Shown here one piece after another: positions 1 through 5,122 of a stretch of DNA of 5,122 bases. The notes under the pieces were generated by a model, which worked only from the letters and a program-made list of their open reading frames with translations, did not search any database and was not told where the DNA came from. The DNA lies in the NCBI GenBank assembly GCA_016765265.1, contig JAESQG010000019.1, positions 1-5,122 on the forward strand, in the 5' to 3' direction. The position numbers were made by a program, and so were the translations under genes. Positions within the stretch are counted from its first letter, which is position 1. Each line of letters begins with the position of its first letter. Origin of the DNA: Pseudomonadales bacterium (lineage in GTDB: Bacteria; Pseudomonadota; Gammaproteobacteria; Pseudomonadales; DC-out160).

Positions 1-13
1 GGGATTTGGGGTC

Positions 14-40
14 ACACTGAGTGATTTACACTAGAGTGAT
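14..40. repeat. Two near-identical short dyad repeats after the DUF4402 gene
   Basis: ACACTGAGTGAT (14-25) is followed two bases later by ACACTAGAGTGAT (28-40), which differs by one inserted base. Each copy is itself nearly self-complementary (CACT facing AGTG). They lie just downstream of the stop codon of the minus-strand gene, where a transcription terminator might be expected, but no run of T follows on that strand. A protein-binding site or a weak transcript-end structure are both possible. Confidence 0.35.
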
Positions 41-50
41 CAGTATCGGC

Positions 51-551
51 TTATTGATAAAGTAAGCTGAAAGTAGCAGTTCCAGAGTAATCGCCAGCCA
101 CATCTTCAGCTAAAACGTGTGCAGTGGGACCAACTCTCATATCAGAAACGCTGCCACTTGCGCCCATATCAACGGTGCTACCAGAGATATCGTCTCCGCC
201 AAGGGTGAAAGTATCGACAACGATCTCATCAGGAGAGTTTCCGCCAGATCGAAGCATCGTAACGCTGCTTTGTAATATACTAGCAGTGGCATATTTGTTA
301 GGTTGTCCAGTGGCGCTAGATACTGCTGCTGTAGGGTCCGTGGGTGCTATAGTGATGTCAACGTTTCCGCCTTCAGTGTCACCAAAATCTAAAGCACGAA
401 CTTCAGTAATAACGCAGGGTATAAGAATACGTAGAGTGGCTTGAAAAGGCTTACCAGTAGCTTGAACACCAGCAACAACACCTAGGCCTAGACCTAGACC
501 AGCGATGGCAGCAATCTTAGCGATTTTGTTTGAACGTAGGGTTTTATTAAT
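51..551 (-). CDS. Secreted DUF4402-domain protein with apparent non-ATG start
   Basis: This is a predicted exported protein of 166 residues if read from the ATT codon at 551-549, or 167 from the ATA just before it. Residues 1-31 form a clear signal peptide: a basic start (NKTLRSNKIAK), a hydrophobic Gly/Leu-rich core (residues 13-29), and a likely cleavage site after VQA. The mature part begins near residue 32. It has the pattern I recall for DUF4402 proteins: a strand leading into LDFGD (54-58), GGNVDITIAP (61-70), and a C-terminal VGPTAHV followed by GDYSGTATFSLLYQ at the end. These proteins are small, extracytoplasmic, probably beta-rich and of unknown function. An in-frame stop lies 16 codons upstream of the ATT, with no ATG, GTG or TTG between. 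The first internal ATG (257) would remove the signal peptide and half the domain, so it is not credible. A weak purine-rich ribosome-binding stretch (AAGAAGAG) precedes the ATA/ATT. The family call is fairly sure; the start is not. Confidence 0.75.
   Translation of the reverse strand: MNKTLRSNKIAKIAAIAGLGLGLGVVAGVQATGKPFQATLRILIPCVITEVRALDFGDTEGGNVDITIAPTDPTAAVSSATGQPNKYATASILQSSVTMLRSGGNSPDEIVVDTFTLGGDDISGSTVDMGASGSVSDMRVGPTAHVLAEDVAGDYSGTATFSLLYQ
481..500. repeat. Tandem hexanucleotide CCTAGR, three copies
   Basis: CCTAGG, CCTAGA and CCTAGA follow one another, ending in CC. Read on the minus strand they encode the alternating Gly-Leu core of the DUF4402 protein's signal peptide. Gain or loss of a unit would keep the frame and change the hydrophobic core length by two residues. 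Confidence 0.6.
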
Positions 552-857
552 TATGTTTTCTCTTCTTTTGAGATATTTCGTTTTTGAGATGTTTCGTTAT
601 CGTAGGTTAGAGTCATTTGGTTGCGATTAATAAAGGCAAACCATGCCCTGTGTGCCAAGACTAGGACTTAAAGTAAAGGTAAAATTTAATAACGATCTGT
701 GCCTATCATAATCACTTATAATCTATTGAAAATTTAATGTTTATTCGATGATACGATTTGTTTTTAAATATCAGAAGTAGGTCTCACAAAGGGAGAAGCT
801 TCTAAATAATTTATCATTGTAGCGAAGAAAGCGATAATTTAAGTCGAGTAACAATGC

Positions 858-883
858 AAAATGCGATTTTAAAATGCAAATTA
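858..883. repeat. Short direct repeat of AAAATGC units
   Basis: AAAATGCGATTTT (858-870) is followed directly by AAAATGCAAATTA (871-883), and another ATGCAAA sits just before at 854-860. The spacing of the copies is 13 bases. This could be a cluster of regulator sites or simply low-complexity AT-rich DNA; the sequence alone does not decide. Confidence 0.25.
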
Positions 884-1000
884 ATTATGAAATATCGCAA
901 AATAAAAATCGAATATTTTAGATAACTACTTCCAAGATGTTTTAACGAATCAGCTAATTCCTGAATAATAATTACAGCAGGGTCTGCGTGCACTATAGAT

Positions 1001-1028
1001 ATGGTTAGTATCTCTTTTTTCTAACCAT
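1001..1028. repeat. 8-bp perfect inverted repeat with T-rich loop
   Basis: ATGGTTAG (1001-1008) and CTAACCAT (1021-1028) are exact reverse complements separated by 12 bases containing six Ts in a row. The T-run is inside the loop rather than after the stem, so it does not fit a standard intrinsic terminator. A dimeric regulator operator or an RNA hairpin are the alternatives. Confidence 0.45.
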
Positions 1029-1132
1029 TACTTTATTGAAGCGTAAAAAGTTAACCCCCTGTTTTAGTAATAATAAATCAGAGAATTTTAATTGCATCGT
1101 GCGAACCTAATAACCTTTTCAAAATAAAAACA

Positions 1133-1166
1133 ACTGCAAAATAAGAAAATATTCTTAAATTGCAGT
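1133..1166. promoter_or_regulatory. 34-base imperfect palindrome upstream of the kinase gene
   Basis: The outer arms ACTGCAA (1133-1139) and TTGCAGT (1160-1166) pair perfectly. After two A-A mismatches the inner arms TAAGAA (1142-1147) and TTCTTA (1152-1157) also pair, all around one centre at 1149.5. That gives 13 stem pairs broken only by a 2x2 internal loop. It ends 83 bases before the kinase start codon and is not followed by a T-run, so an operator or a structured leader is more likely than a terminator. Confidence 0.5.
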
Positions 1167-1189
1167 CATTTAATGTTGCAATCAATACT
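1160..1189 (+). promoter_or_regulatory. Weak sigma-70-like promoter candidate for the kinase gene
   Basis: TTGCAG (1160-1165) resembles a -35 box and AATACT (1184-1189) a -10 box, with an 18-base spacer, about 60 bases before the kinase start. The -35 half overlaps the right arm of the palindrome at 1133-1166, so a protein bound there could block or alter transcription. The match is weak and AT-rich DNA gives such matches by chance. Confidence 0.2.
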
Positions 1190-1249
1190 ATTCTTTAAAC
1201 TAAGGTGTAATCCAAAATAACTATCTAAAGAAAAATCGGTTGATTCGAT

Positions 1250-3787
1250 ATGTCTGATTCAAAAGACTTGGGTGATTCAAGATTAGATAAAGTAGCTAAT
1301 CTTGAATCACAAGAAAAACAGTTGAGTTCGTTATGTAACGAATACAGGGATGGCATTATTCTGCATGATTTGAATGGTGACGTGTTAGAAGCGAATCCCG
1401 TTGCGCTGGAAATGCTGGGATACAGTAAAGAAGATATTCTCAGCTGTAATTTTAAAGACCTGCAACCCAGTAGTAAACGCGGGTCTGACAAGTCGGTAAT
1501 TGCCCTGGAGATGTACAACGATAGTAGGGTTGATATCTCACGAACTGTTTTTGTTCGCAAGTCTGGATCTCGTTTTCCTGCCGATGTCAAAACCAGTTAT
1601 GTTCGTTTTAAAGACAAAGGCAGCTTTGTTACCGTTGTTCAACGTGTATTTCGAGATATTGAGACAACGGCGTTGAGAGTGAAAGGACCAGAAAGCGGTA
1701 CGGAAATATCCCCCTTGTTGGATGAGCGGGTTAGCTTTATCAATATTCTCAGTAAGGAGCTCACTTCACCACTTAGCGATATGCTTGCTGCGGTGAAGCT
1801 ATTAACCGATACCAACATGACCAATGAGCAGCGCTCACTTTTGTCCATTACTATGCGGTCCGGTGATTTTCTCATTAGTATGATTAGTGATGTAATGGAC
1901 TTCTTTAAAATCGGGAATGATTTGTTAGAGGTGCAAACTTATCGATTTAATCTGATGGCAGTGATAGGTGATGTGATCGAGGTAATGACTCCCATTGCTG
2001 AAAAAAAGAATTGTGAATTTGGCTCTTTTATTGATAGTGAAATCCCTGAGTACGTTGTGGGAGATGAGGCTCGAATACGACAGATACTGCTTAAACTCTT
2101 GTCTAACGCTATATACCTCACTGATGATGGCCACATTAAACTTGAGATTCATAGAACTGTCGATGGGCGCATTAGATTTGAAGTGATGGATTCTGGAGGG
2201 GGAATTGATGAAGAGGATCAACAACATCTATTTTCCGACAATCCATTTAACAAACAAATAATTTCACGTAAATATTCTGATGTTGCTTTAGGTTATGTTC
2301 TGTCCAGAAAACTGGTGACGTTAATGGGAGGGGACGTAGGATTTAGTAGCATGCTTGGTAAGGGCGCGTTGTTTTGGTTTTCATTAGATTTGGAGGCTGA
2401 GAAACAAAGTGATGAGGATATGGTTAAGTATCGGTTTCTGAAAGATCAAGATATCGTATACATGGATTGCGTAGGGAAGTCTCGGGATCAGTTACAACGT
2501 CAATTGAAATCATGGGGAGCGACTCTCCATGTGTTTGGGAATGAACCTTCTGCTATCGAGTTTTGCTCCTCCTTGGCTATCGATCAAGTGAAGCCTTCAT
2601 TAATCATCTTAAACGCCCACAATGATGATGTGAGTTACGCAGCACTAGTTCGTGAGATAAATGAATACCTACATAGGGATGATAATTTATCTTCAACCAA
2701 TTTTGTTGTTATAACGCCAGGGATCTCTACTCCCCATACAGCAAGACATTTTGCACGAGTTAAACACACCCATGTAAAGCACCCATTGCGGATAGGTGCT
2801 TTAGCGAATAAATTAGCTCGGTTGGTGTGTATGGAAGAACCGTACCCGATTGAAGCTCAGCATGGTCGTAATGAAGTTGCCTCCGGTGAAAATTCTGAGG
2901 AGCGGGATGCTCTACCTTTAAAGGGGCGAATTCTTATTGTTGACGATGGGAAAGTAACACAAATGGCAACTTCAGCAATACTCGGCAAAAGAGGGTTTAC
3001 CGTGGATTGTGCGAGTAATGGCTGGGAAGCGATTAATGCGATTGAGCGCAATAGCTATGATGTGGTGTTGATGGACGTTCAGATGCCTGAAATGGACGGT
3101 ATAGAGGCCACCAAGCGCATTCGTAAAATGGAAATGTACCGAAAGCGAACTCCCATTTTAGCTATTACCGCGAATATGGAAGATGGGGTTTGGCGCGAGT
3201 GTGTTTATGCTGGAATGGATGATTACATGACGAAACCTATTGAGTCACTGGTAATGGTGGCCACTATTCAATATTGGATGGGAACCAATAGCGTCTCAGA
3301 TCCTTTTGATATTCTTGGAGGTCGTCAAAACCAGAAACAAGAAGTCGCGGAAGAGGTAACGCCAGATGAACCTGGCGAGGGTAACGGGCCCGAAGTTGAT
3401 ACGCAGGAAGAGAACAGCAGTGAACTCATGCGTTTGATTAAATCTGGGAAAGTGATTGATTTAGAAACCATCCATCAAATGGAAAAAGATACCAGCGAAG
3501 AGATTACTGCGGAGATGGTTGAATTGTTTATTCAGGAAACTGAGCATTACGTGGATTTTTTGGTAAAAGCCATCAATGAAGATGAGTTTGAACCCATTGC
3601 TAAGGCGGCTCATACAATGATAAGCGCTAGTGGAACATTCGGTGCAACCTGGTTGCAGAATTTAGCAACCATGTTAGAGAAGGAAGCCCAGCGGTCCTGT
3701 AAGGAGAAGTGCGATGAGTTAGTTGCTGAATTGCCAGCGATATTTGAATTTAGCCGAGATCAGCTCGGTATACAAAAATCAGTTTAG
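1250..3787 (+). CDS. Soluble hybrid histidine kinase lacking the H-box histidine, with fused Hpt domain
   Basis: This 845-residue protein has no signal peptide or membrane segment, so it should act in the cytoplasm. Domains in order: PAS sensor (about 28-138); HisKA-like dimerisation helices (158-222); HATPase (230-382) with N286 in LLSNAI and a G1-type box DSGGGI (314-319); degenerate receiver 1 (399-527); receiver 2 (558-677); an acidic linker; and a C-terminal Hpt (about 725-845). Receiver 2 is complete, with D565/D566, phospho-acceptor D609 in LMDVQMPEMDG, T640 and K662. The Hpt carries H788 in AAHTMISASGTFGA, close to the LuxU-type motif. Several key residues are missing. The H-box reads SKELTSPL, with K169 where the phospho-accepting His belongs. 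Receiver 1 has N455 in place of Asp. K282 replaces the first Asn of the N-box, and the second glycine box reads ALGY rather than GLGL. The LuxO-like gene follows after 42 bases, so the Hpt probably serves it. ATG 1250 is the first start after an in-frame TGA at 1241, but it has no clear ribosome-binding site; TTG 1322 is a less likely alternative. Confidence 0.93.
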   Translation: MSDSKDLGDSRLDKVANLESQEKQLSSLCNEYRDGIILHDLNGDVLEANPVALEMLGYSKEDILSCNFKDLQPSSKRGSDKSVIALEMYNDSRVDISRTVFVRKSGSRFPADVKTSYVRFKDKGSFVTVVQRVFRDIETTALRVKGPESGTEISPLLDERVSFINILSKELTSPLSDMLAAVKLLTDTNMTNEQRSLLSITMRSGDFLISMISDVMDFFKIGNDLLEVQTYRFNLMAVIGDVIEVMTPIAEKKNCEFGSFIDSEIPEYVVGDEARIRQILLKLLSNAIYLTDDGHIKLEIHRTVDGRIRFEVMDSGGGIDEEDQQHLFSDNPFNKQIISRKYSDVALGYVLSRKLVTLMGGDVGFSSMLGKGALFWFSLDLEAEKQSDEDMVKYRFLKDQDIVYMDCVGKSRDQLQRQLKSWGATLHVFGNEPSAIEFCSSLAIDQVKPSLIILNAHNDDVSYAALVREINEYLHRDDNLSSTNFVVITPGISTPHTARHFARVKHTHVKHPLRIGALANKLARLVCMEEPYPIEAQHGRNEVASGENSEERDALPLKGRILIVDDGKVTQMATSAILGKRGFTVDCASNGWEAINAIERNSYDVVLMDVQMPEMDGIEATKRIRKMEMYRKRTPILAITANMEDGVWRECVYAGMDDYMTKPIESLVMVATIQYWMGTNSVSDPFDILGGRQNQKQEVAEEVTPDEPGEGNGPEVDTQEENSSELMRLIKSGKVIDLETIHQMEKDTSEEITAEMVELFIQETEHYVDFLVKAINEDEFEPIAKAAHTMISASGTFGATWLQNLATMLEKEAQRSCKEKCDELVAELPAIFEFSRDQLGIQKSV
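1272..1310 (+). promoter_or_regulatory. Perfect 15-bp inverted repeat in the first codons of the kinase gene
   Basis: GTGATTCAAGATTAG (1272-1286) and CTAATCTTGAATCAC (1296-1310) are exact reverse complements around a 9-base loop (1287-1295). The repeat begins 22 bases into the coding region and would form a stable mRNA stem near the ribosome footprint. The 5' arm motif TGATTC also occurs at 1241-1246 and 1255-1260, so the 3' arm has other pairing partners that include the start-codon region. It could control translation or message decay, or act as a DNA operator. If translation really began at TTG 1322, the hairpin would lie in the leader. Confidence 0.6.
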
Positions 3788-3815
3788 TTCAGTATTAGAG
3801 TGAGTGGTCATGAGG

Positions 3816-3829
3816 GTGGGGAATAAAGG
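3816..3829 (+). promoter_or_regulatory. Ribosome-binding site of the LuxO-like gene
   Basis: A G-rich stretch GTGGGGA (3816-3822) lies about eight bases before the ATG at 3830, and a second purine stretch AAAGG directly abuts that ATG. The in-frame TAA at 3824-3826 rules out any earlier start. The spacing from the GGGG block is suitable for a Shine-Dalgarno site, in contrast to the kinase gene, which lacks one. Confidence 0.6.
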
Positions 3830-5122
3830 ATGACAAGCGACGATTTACCAAAAGTATTAATTGTTGAAGACAGTCCATCGCTATTACGCTGTTATGAGGC
3901 ATACCTTTCATCTGAAAAGTGTACTGTTTTGTTGGCGGACACTGGGAATGAAGCGATATCGTTATTGCGATCGGATTATCCGCAGGTCGTGTTGCTTGAT
4001 ATGCGGTTGCCTGATATGGACGGCTTGGAAGTCATTAATCAAGCCAATAGCATGAATATAAGCTGCACTTTTATAGCAATGACTGCTCACGGTTCATCAA
4101 GCTTAGCAGTGGAGTCAATGCGGGCTGGTGCATTGGATTATTTGGAAAAGCCGTTCACTCGGGATCGGCTTTGTATCACAATACGCAACGCAATAGATCG
4201 GCAAAGATTAGAGAGCCAGGTTGAAGAGGTTGATAATCCTGAGGAACATCAAGCCCTAGATAGTGGGCGCTATTTCGGCTTTATCGGTGCCTCTGCTGAA
4301 ATGCAGAGTGTATACCGCACTATTGAGTCGGCTTCTATGAGTAAGGCAACGGTATTTATTACTGGTGAAAGCGGTACCGGTAAGGAGGTGTGTGCCCAGG
4401 CTATTCATCAAAAGAGTAATAGACGAAATCACAATTTTGTTCCCTTAAACTGTGCCGCCATTCCCCGAGATTTAATGGAGAGTGAAATTTTTGGGCATGT
4501 TAAAGGCGCTTTTACTGGGGCTCATTCTGCTCGGGATGGGGCGGCATCCCATGCGGATGGTGGAACCTTGTTTCTTGATGAAATAGGCGAAATGGATCTT
4601 GATTTACAAAGTAAGCTGCTGCGTTTTATTCAAATGGGTACCTTTCAAAAAGTAGGAAGTAATCGACTAGAGTCCGTGGACGTTAGATTTGTCTGTGCTA
4701 CGAATCGTGATCCATTAGAACAGGTTCAAAATGGCACTTTTAGAGAGGACCTTTATTATCGATTGCATGTTATCCCTATTTCATTGCCTCCTTTGCGAGT
4801 GCGGGAAGGCGATGTCACCGACATTGCAAGAAACTTTTTACGACAGTTTGCCGAAGAAGAGGAGAAGGGGTTTATTTCCTTTTCGCCGGAAGCCGAAGAG
4901 ATGTTTATAGCCTACTCTTGGCCTGGCAATATTCGACAACTACAAAATATAGTGAGAAATGTTGTGGTACTTAATAACGGTACAGAAGTGACAGCTTCTA
5001 TGTTGCCGCCGCCATTAAATTTGCCCATTGAAAAAATTCGGGCGATACAAGTGACTGATGATGGTTCTGAAGCGCGAGTTGCGGAGCAGATGGCCGCGCT
5101 GAATTCACAGCGGTCCGGTTCA
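3830..5122 (+). CDS. luxO: LuxO-like sigma-54-dependent response regulator (3' end outside window)
   Basis: The window holds 431 codons of an NtrC-family activator, open to its last base. The receiver (about 8-122) has E13/D14, phospho-acceptor D57 in LLDMRLPDMDG, T85 and K107. A short linker leads to an AAA+ domain (about 148-396) with Walker A GESGTGKE (179-186), the sigma-54 contact loop GAFTGA (226-231), Walker B TLFLDE (246-251), the arginine-bearing REDLYYRL (305-312) and sensor II WPGNIRQLQN (364-373). Stretches such as GKEVCAQAIH and LDLQSKLLRFIQ match my memory of Vibrio LuxO more closely than NtrC or other relatives. LuxO proteins are roughly 450-480 residues, so what is missing is mainly the Fis-type helix-turn-helix domain. 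In Vibrio, phosphorylated LuxO drives sigma-54 promoters of small regulatory RNAs at low cell density. Here the phosphate donor is most likely the Hpt of the gene just upstream. All ATPase and sigma-54 motifs are intact. The LuxO-type assignment is strong, but whether the role is quorum sensing is unknown. Confidence 0.9.
   Translation, partial: MTSDDLPKVLIVEDSPSLLRCYEAYLSSEKCTVLLADTGNEAISLLRSDYPQVVLLDMRLPDMDGLEVINQANSMNISCTFIAMTAHGSSSLAVESMRAGALDYLEKPFTRDRLCITIRNAIDRQRLESQVEEVDNPEEHQALDSGRYFGFIGASAEMQSVYRTIESASMSKATVFITGESGTGKEVCAQAIHQKSNRRNHNFVPLNCAAIPRDLMESEIFGHVKGAFTGAHSARDGAASHADGGTLFLDEIGEMDLDLQSKLLRFIQMGTFQKVGSNRLESVDVRFVCATNRDPLEQVQNGTFREDLYYRLHVIPISLPPLRVREGDVTDIARNFLRQFAEEEEKGFISFSPEAEEMFIAYSWPGNIRQLQNIVRNVVVLNNGTEVTASMLPPPLNLPIEKIRAIQVTDDGSEARVAEQMAALNSQRSGS

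Larger units (their letters stand above)
552..1249. other. AT-rich intergenic region between divergent genes
   Basis: About 700 bases separate the start of the minus-strand DUF4402 gene from the start of the plus-strand kinase, so both upstream control regions must lie here. I see no gene of convincing length or composition. Two very short ORFs exist: a 21-codon minus-strand ORF from the ATG at 616 and a 23-codon plus-strand ORF at 854-925 coding for a basic peptide. Neither has a good ribosome-binding site. The region holds a palindrome AGAAGCTTCT (794-803), a 13-base direct repeat (858-883), a small hairpin GCAG-GGT-CTGC (977-987), an 8-bp inverted repeat (1001-1028) and a larger imperfect palindrome (1133-1166). 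No tRNA or rRNA was recognised, and no hairpin followed by a T-run was found on either strand. Confidence 0.6.

Noticed and set aside
124..444. Plus-strand 106-codon open frame opposite the DUF4402 gene
   Set aside because: It is antisense to a protein with a clear signal peptide and recognisable domain pattern, and has no recognisable features of its own.
552..616. 21-codon minus-strand ORF ending just before the DUF4402 start, as a possible leader peptide
   Set aside because: There is no ribosome-binding site before its ATG and no recognisable regulatory codon pattern. The stop next to the ATT start is suggestive but not enough.
640..665. TTGGCACACAGGG on the minus strand, resembling a sigma-54 -24 element upstream of the DUF4402 gene
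   Set aside because: The -24-like half is good, but no GC lies ten bases after the GG; the nearest are at eight. The spacing is strict for sigma-54, so it was not called.
854..925. 23-codon plus-strand ORF coding a basic peptide
   Set aside because: It lies in AT-rich low-complexity DNA with no clear ribosome-binding site, so chance is the simplest explanation.
1091..1111. Possible sigma-54 promoter on the minus strand (GG at 1107-1106, GC at 1095-1094, ten bases between)
   Set aside because: Only the GG and GC cores and a following A fit; the rest of the -24 element does not match TGGCAC. One such match in 700 bases on two strands is expected by chance.
1225..1590. Minus-strand 121-codon open frame, and the smaller open frames within 1639-3051
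   Set aside because: They are shadows of the 845-residue kinase, whose domains run continuously through this stretch.
3861..4055. 64-codon plus-strand open frame in another frame inside the LuxO-like gene
   Set aside because: It overlaps the receiver domain, whose frame is fixed by its Asp, Thr and Lys positions and continues in frame to the window end.
1..5122. CRISPR array, insertion sequence, tRNA or phage genes
   Set aside because: No regularly spaced repeats, transposase-like protein, terminal inverted repeats with target duplication, or tRNA-like cloverleaf were seen.

Overview
The window looks like chromosomal DNA from a Gammaproteobacterium, probably a marine or aquatic one outside Vibrio. 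The main reason is the right-hand gene: its protein reads like LuxO, the sigma-54-dependent response regulator of Vibrio quorum sensing, through its receiver and AAA+ domains. No database search was possible, so the taxonomic statement rests on remembered family sequences.

Layout. (1) Positions 51-551, minus strand: a small secreted protein with a signal peptide and a DUF4402-type domain. It has no in-frame ATG, GTG or TTG at its N terminus and seems to start at ATT (or ATA). (2) Positions 552-1249: about 700 bases of AT-rich DNA with no convincing gene. It holds several inverted repeats, the best being a 34-base imperfect palindrome at 1133-1166. (3) Positions 1250-3787, plus strand: an 845-residue soluble hybrid histidine kinase (PAS, HisKA-like, HATPase, degenerate receiver, intact receiver, Hpt). 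Its first codons contain a perfect 15-bp inverted repeat. (4) Positions 3830-5122, plus strand: a LuxO-like regulator cut by the window edge just before its DNA-binding domain.

How the genes work together. The kinase and regulator genes lie 42 bases apart on the same strand and are probably one operon. The Hpt domain that Vibrio carries as the separate protein LuxU is here the C-terminal domain of the hybrid kinase, so the expected route is receiver 2 (D609) to Hpt (H788) to the LuxO-like receiver (D57).

The most unusual point is that the kinase lacks the phospho-accepting histidine: the H-box reads SKELTSPL instead of the usual SHE(I/L)RTPL. Its first receiver has Asn at the phospho-acceptor position, and the ATP-lid glycines are eroded. 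The protein therefore looks less like an initiating kinase and more like a PAS-controlled phosphorelay hub or phosphatase, comparable in logic to RcsD, that would take phosphate from another kinase. This is inference from residues, not a demonstrated function.
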